A stretch of DNA of 64,000 nt from positions 2,347,001 through 2,411,000 of the forward strand of contig NZ_CP036276.1 of assembly GCF_007747995.1 (NCBI RefSeq). Reading direction: 5' to 3'. This document shows, in pieces, positions 62,140 through 64,000 of this stretch. Every line of letters begins with the position of its first letter. The first letter of the stretch is position 1. This stretch comes from Symmachiella dynata (GTDB lineage Bacteria; Planctomycetota; Planctomycetia; Planctomycetales; Planctomycetaceae). The notes beneath the pieces were generated by a model. The model made no database searches, had not been told where the DNA came from, and saw only the letters and a list, made by a program, of their open reading frames with translations. The position numbers were made by a program, and so were the translations under genes.

Positions 62140-63210
62140 ATGAACAAATCTTTTGGAGTCCTCTGTTGTTTCTCGCTGGCGCTTTGCCTCGGTGGTTGTG
62201 CCGACGGTGATTCCAGTACCGTCGTCGGGGGATCGACTATCGTTCCCGAATCACCAGAGTTGATTGCCGCTCGGGAAGCAGAAAAACGACGGCGAGTGGA
62301 TTGGAGAGATTGGGGACAGGATGGGGTTGGGCCGACGGAGGCGGATCTCCTGCAGCTACAAGAGAGACCGGAACTTGAGATCCTGAGTTTGGAAAATTGC
62401 CGAATCAATGACGAGGATCTCGCATTACTGAAGGATCTTGTCAATCTGAAATCGTTAAGTCTAGGGGGCAACTCCATCACGGATAGCGGCTTGGTACATT
62501 TGCGGGATATGGTCAATCTCAGGACCCTGTCTTTAGACGGGATGTCTATTGGCGAGAGCGGATTATCACACTTGAGCCGACTGAAACAGCTTGAGTATCT
62601 CGGGCTATACGATACGACACTCTCTGGTGAAACGCTTGCCCACATACAACAGTTTAAGAATCTACGAAAACTCTCATTAATGACTGTTCGCGTCACGGGC
62701 AATGGTCTGAAACATCTTGAGAAATTGAGCAAATTGGAGGTACTAAGATTATCCTATGCGAGCATTGACTCTGATGATCTGGAATGTGTGAAGAGTCTCA
62801 AGAATCTGAGGGAACTCCACTTACAACACGCTTCAGCGGACGACGCCGCATTGAGGCACGTTGCCGGAGCGACGAAACTTCAACGGCTCAATTTGTCGGA
62901 AACGGGCGTAACCAATGCTGGCTTGACGCACTTATTACAACTTCCCCAATTGGAAGTCCTCTATTTTGGCAAAACAAAAATCGACGATGACGGCATGAGA
63001 CAGATTGCAAAAATGGGGGATTTGAAAGAGCTTTGGTTGAACGGAACATCCGTCACTGACGCCGGGCTGGCGGAGCTAGCCGGGCTGAAGGGACTGCGAG
63101 TTTTGGGTTTACATGGGGCTCAGGTCACGGAAGCTGGCGTCCGGAAATTGAACGAGGCCCTACCGAACTGTCGCATCGATGCTCATTTTCCGGAATCGCA
63201 GAATGAATAA
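62140..63210 (+). CDS. Leucine-rich-repeat lipoprotein
   Basis: 356 residues. Signal peptide with lipobox (LCLGGC, Cys near 20), so it is probably lipid-anchored. From about residue 80 to 340 there are ten or so LRR units of the 24-residue bacterial type (LENCRINDEDLALLKDLVNL, LSLGGNSITDSGLVHLRDMV, LHLQHASADDAALRHV, LNLSETGVTNAGLTHLLQL). This gives a curved solenoid for protein binding. AAAGGA seven bases ahead. The partner is unknown. Confidence 0.9.
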   Translation: MNKSFGVLCCFSLALCLGGCADGDSSTVVGGSTIVPESPELIAAREAEKRRRVDWRDWGQDGVGPTEADLLQLQERPELEILSLENCRINDEDLALLKDLVNLKSLSLGGNSITDSGLVHLRDMVNLRTLSLDGMSIGESGLSHLSRLKQLEYLGLYDTTLSGETLAHIQQFKNLRKLSLMTVRVTGNGLKHLEKLSKLEVLRLSYASIDSDDLECVKSLKNLRELHLQHASADDAALRHVAGATKLQRLNLSETGVTNAGLTHLLQLPQLEVLYFGKTKIDDDGMRQIAKMGDLKELWLNGTSVTDAGLAELAGLKGLRVLGLHGAQVTEAGVRKLNEALPNCRIDAHFPESQNE

Positions 63211-63375
63211 AACCGCAACGCGTCGTCTAGCGTTTTGCAAAACTATCGCGCGATCGAAAACGCTCCCACCGGCAACAGTAGGCCTCGTCGGAAACGGGAA
63301 CAGGAAGTGGGACTTGGTACAGGTCCGCACGTCGGATGTAATGAATGAGATTATCGGCTCCCCGGCAACGGGCGA

Positions 63376-63473
63376 AAGAAAACCTCACGCAAAGCCGCCA
63401 AGCTCGCAAAGAGTTTGCGGTTTCGCCCGTCATGTACTTTGCGGCTTTTGCGACTTGGCGTGAGGCTTTTTTT
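63376..63473. repeat. CCTCACGCAAAGCCGCCAAG hairpin repeat, copy 3
   Basis: Left arm gaaaacctcacgcaaagccg, right arm ttttgcgacttggcgtgagg, then T7. Long stem followed by a T-run after the LRR gene; a likely terminator. Confidence 0.85.
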
Positions 63474-63678
63474 CTGCGAATATGCCGTCGCAGGATCTTA
63501 CGGCAACGGCCGGTGTAACCGTCCCTACGTTACTGACGTCGGCAAATTGTTCGGCATGGATCGCACAATGCGACCGCAAGCGGTCGGTTTGGGATTTTTG
63601 AGAGTCACGCCGAAACTCTGTGTTTTATCTGTGTTCAATCTGTGGCTAAGAAAAAATGGTCACGCTTGGTTGCTGCTG

Positions 63679-63710
63679 CGAGCTTTGCGGCTTTGCGTGA
63701 GGCTTTTTTT
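63679..63710. repeat. CCTCACGCAAAG hairpin repeat, copy 4 (right arm only)
   Basis: gcgagctttgcggctttgcg followed by TGAGGCTTTTTTT: the right arm without its left arm, so a truncated copy. Confidence 0.7.
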
Positions 63711-63741
63711 AGTAGGCGCGTCCATCGTCCTATGCGAGAAC

Positions 63742-63759
63742 GGTGCGTCGTGACGCACC
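63742..63759. repeat. Palindrome GGTGCGTCGTGACGCACC, copy 4
   Basis: Same family as 22744 with a central T; lies about 10 bp from the stop of the arfB-like gene. Confidence 0.8.
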
Positions 63760-63769
63760 CTACGGGCTT

Positions 63770-64000
63770 TTATTCCATTTTGGGGGGGCGGCGGCTTTGT
63801 TTTTTTTCGGATTGGCGGCGTTTGTTGTCGATTCGTTTTTGGATCTTCGCTCGCGAGACTTTTTTGCGTTTGCGGACGGTTGGCGGGGCGGCGACTTCTA
63901 GTAGTAGCTGTCGCAGTTTGTCCAAGCAGTCCGCCACGTTGCGGCCTTGGTCGCGAAAGCGTTGGCTGTGCATGACGAAATCGCCGTCGGTCGTTAGGCG
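63770..64000 (-). CDS. arfB: C-terminal part of an ArfB-like ribosome rescue factor (partial)
   Basis: The frame is open to the window edge (RLTTDGDFVMHSQRFRDQ...). The visible 76 residues hold a SQRFRDQGRNVADCLDKLRQ helix and a very basic tail (VRKRKKVSRAKIQKRI, then SEKKQSRRP), as in the C-terminus of ArfB/YaeJ-type peptidyl-tRNA hydrolases. These free stalled ribosomes: the basic tail enters the mRNA channel. The catalytic GGQ domain would lie outside the window, so the call is from the tail only. The palindrome at 63742 follows closely. Confidence 0.7.
   Translation of the reverse strand, partial: RLTTDGDFVMHSQRFRDQGRNVADCLDKLRQLLLEVAAPPTVRKRKKVSRAKIQKRIDNKRRQSEKKQSRRPPKME

Larger units (their letters stand above)
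63211..63769. other. Repeat-rich intergenic region
   Basis: No gene. Holds hairpin repeat copies 3 and 4, a CTGTGTTCAATCTGTGGCTA element (near 63630) and palindrome copy 4. Repeats fill most of it. Confidence 0.5.

Overview
The window reads as chromosomal DNA of a planctomycete (Planctomycetota, Planctomycetia). The lineage is inferred from its gene families. There are three DUF1501 proteins, one directly after a PSCyt1/DUF1549/DUF1553 protein, plus a secreted sulfatase, a Lpg1974-type outer-membrane protein cluster, a PIG-L deacetylase, a short planctomycete-type ECF sigma factor and many secreted enzymes. Genes are loosely packed, with short operons on both strands and intergenic gaps full of hairpin-forming repeats. 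No database search was possible, so genus and species are not claimed.

Layout. 1-7.5 kb: tail of a membrane protein, a sialate O-acetylesterase, a sodium:solute symporter with a small membrane partner, a repeat-rich gap and a secreted propeller/toroid protein. 7.9-14.2 kb: three tandem Lpg1974-like outer-membrane proteins, an ECF sigma factor and a GT39-like membrane glycosyltransferase, all on the minus strand. 14.4-19.5 kb: a polymorphic-toxin island with a HINT/ADP-ribosyltransferase toxin and DUF6881-like immunity gene, a frameshifted endonuclease toxin tip with SUKH immunity gene, an unidentified toxin tip coupled to an unknown probable immunity gene, and a further orphan. Direct repeats separate the cassettes. 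19.5-31.6 kb: a spheroidene-monooxygenase-like gene, tRNA-Ser(CGA), PIG-L deacetylase, GDPD-like esterase, DUF1501, a transglutaminase-like protein, a heparinase-like protein, GT61 and FkbM. 31.9-39.4 kb: an MBOAT/SGNH O-acetylation pair, an HAE3 RND transporter and a large redoxin / haem c / PHM-like copper / EF-hand protein. 39.8-51 kb: sulfatase and DUF1501, CBS and GNAT genes, a VOC/YunC cluster, a cold-shock gene with a clear terminator, a PSCyt1-DUF1501 operon and a sialidase-like protein. 51-64 kb: an HTTM operon, a TAXI binding protein and DEDDh exonuclease, an Arg/Asn-rich secreted protein, a fatty acid desaturase with a puzzling start, rnpB, two lone genes among repeats and the edge of an arfB-like gene.

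How it fits together. Much of the content concerns uptake and breakdown of complex, esterified or sulfated glycans (sialate esterase, sialidase-like, sulfatase, heparinase-like, PIG-L, symporter) and making or modifying surface polymers (GT39, GT61, FkbM, MBOAT/SGNH). The toxin island is the clearest accessory region and holds the best candidates for undescribed biology: two toxin-tip/immunity pairs without recognised families, bounded by repeats that look like recombination substrates. The redoxin-haem-copper-EF-hand protein is the most unusual single protein.
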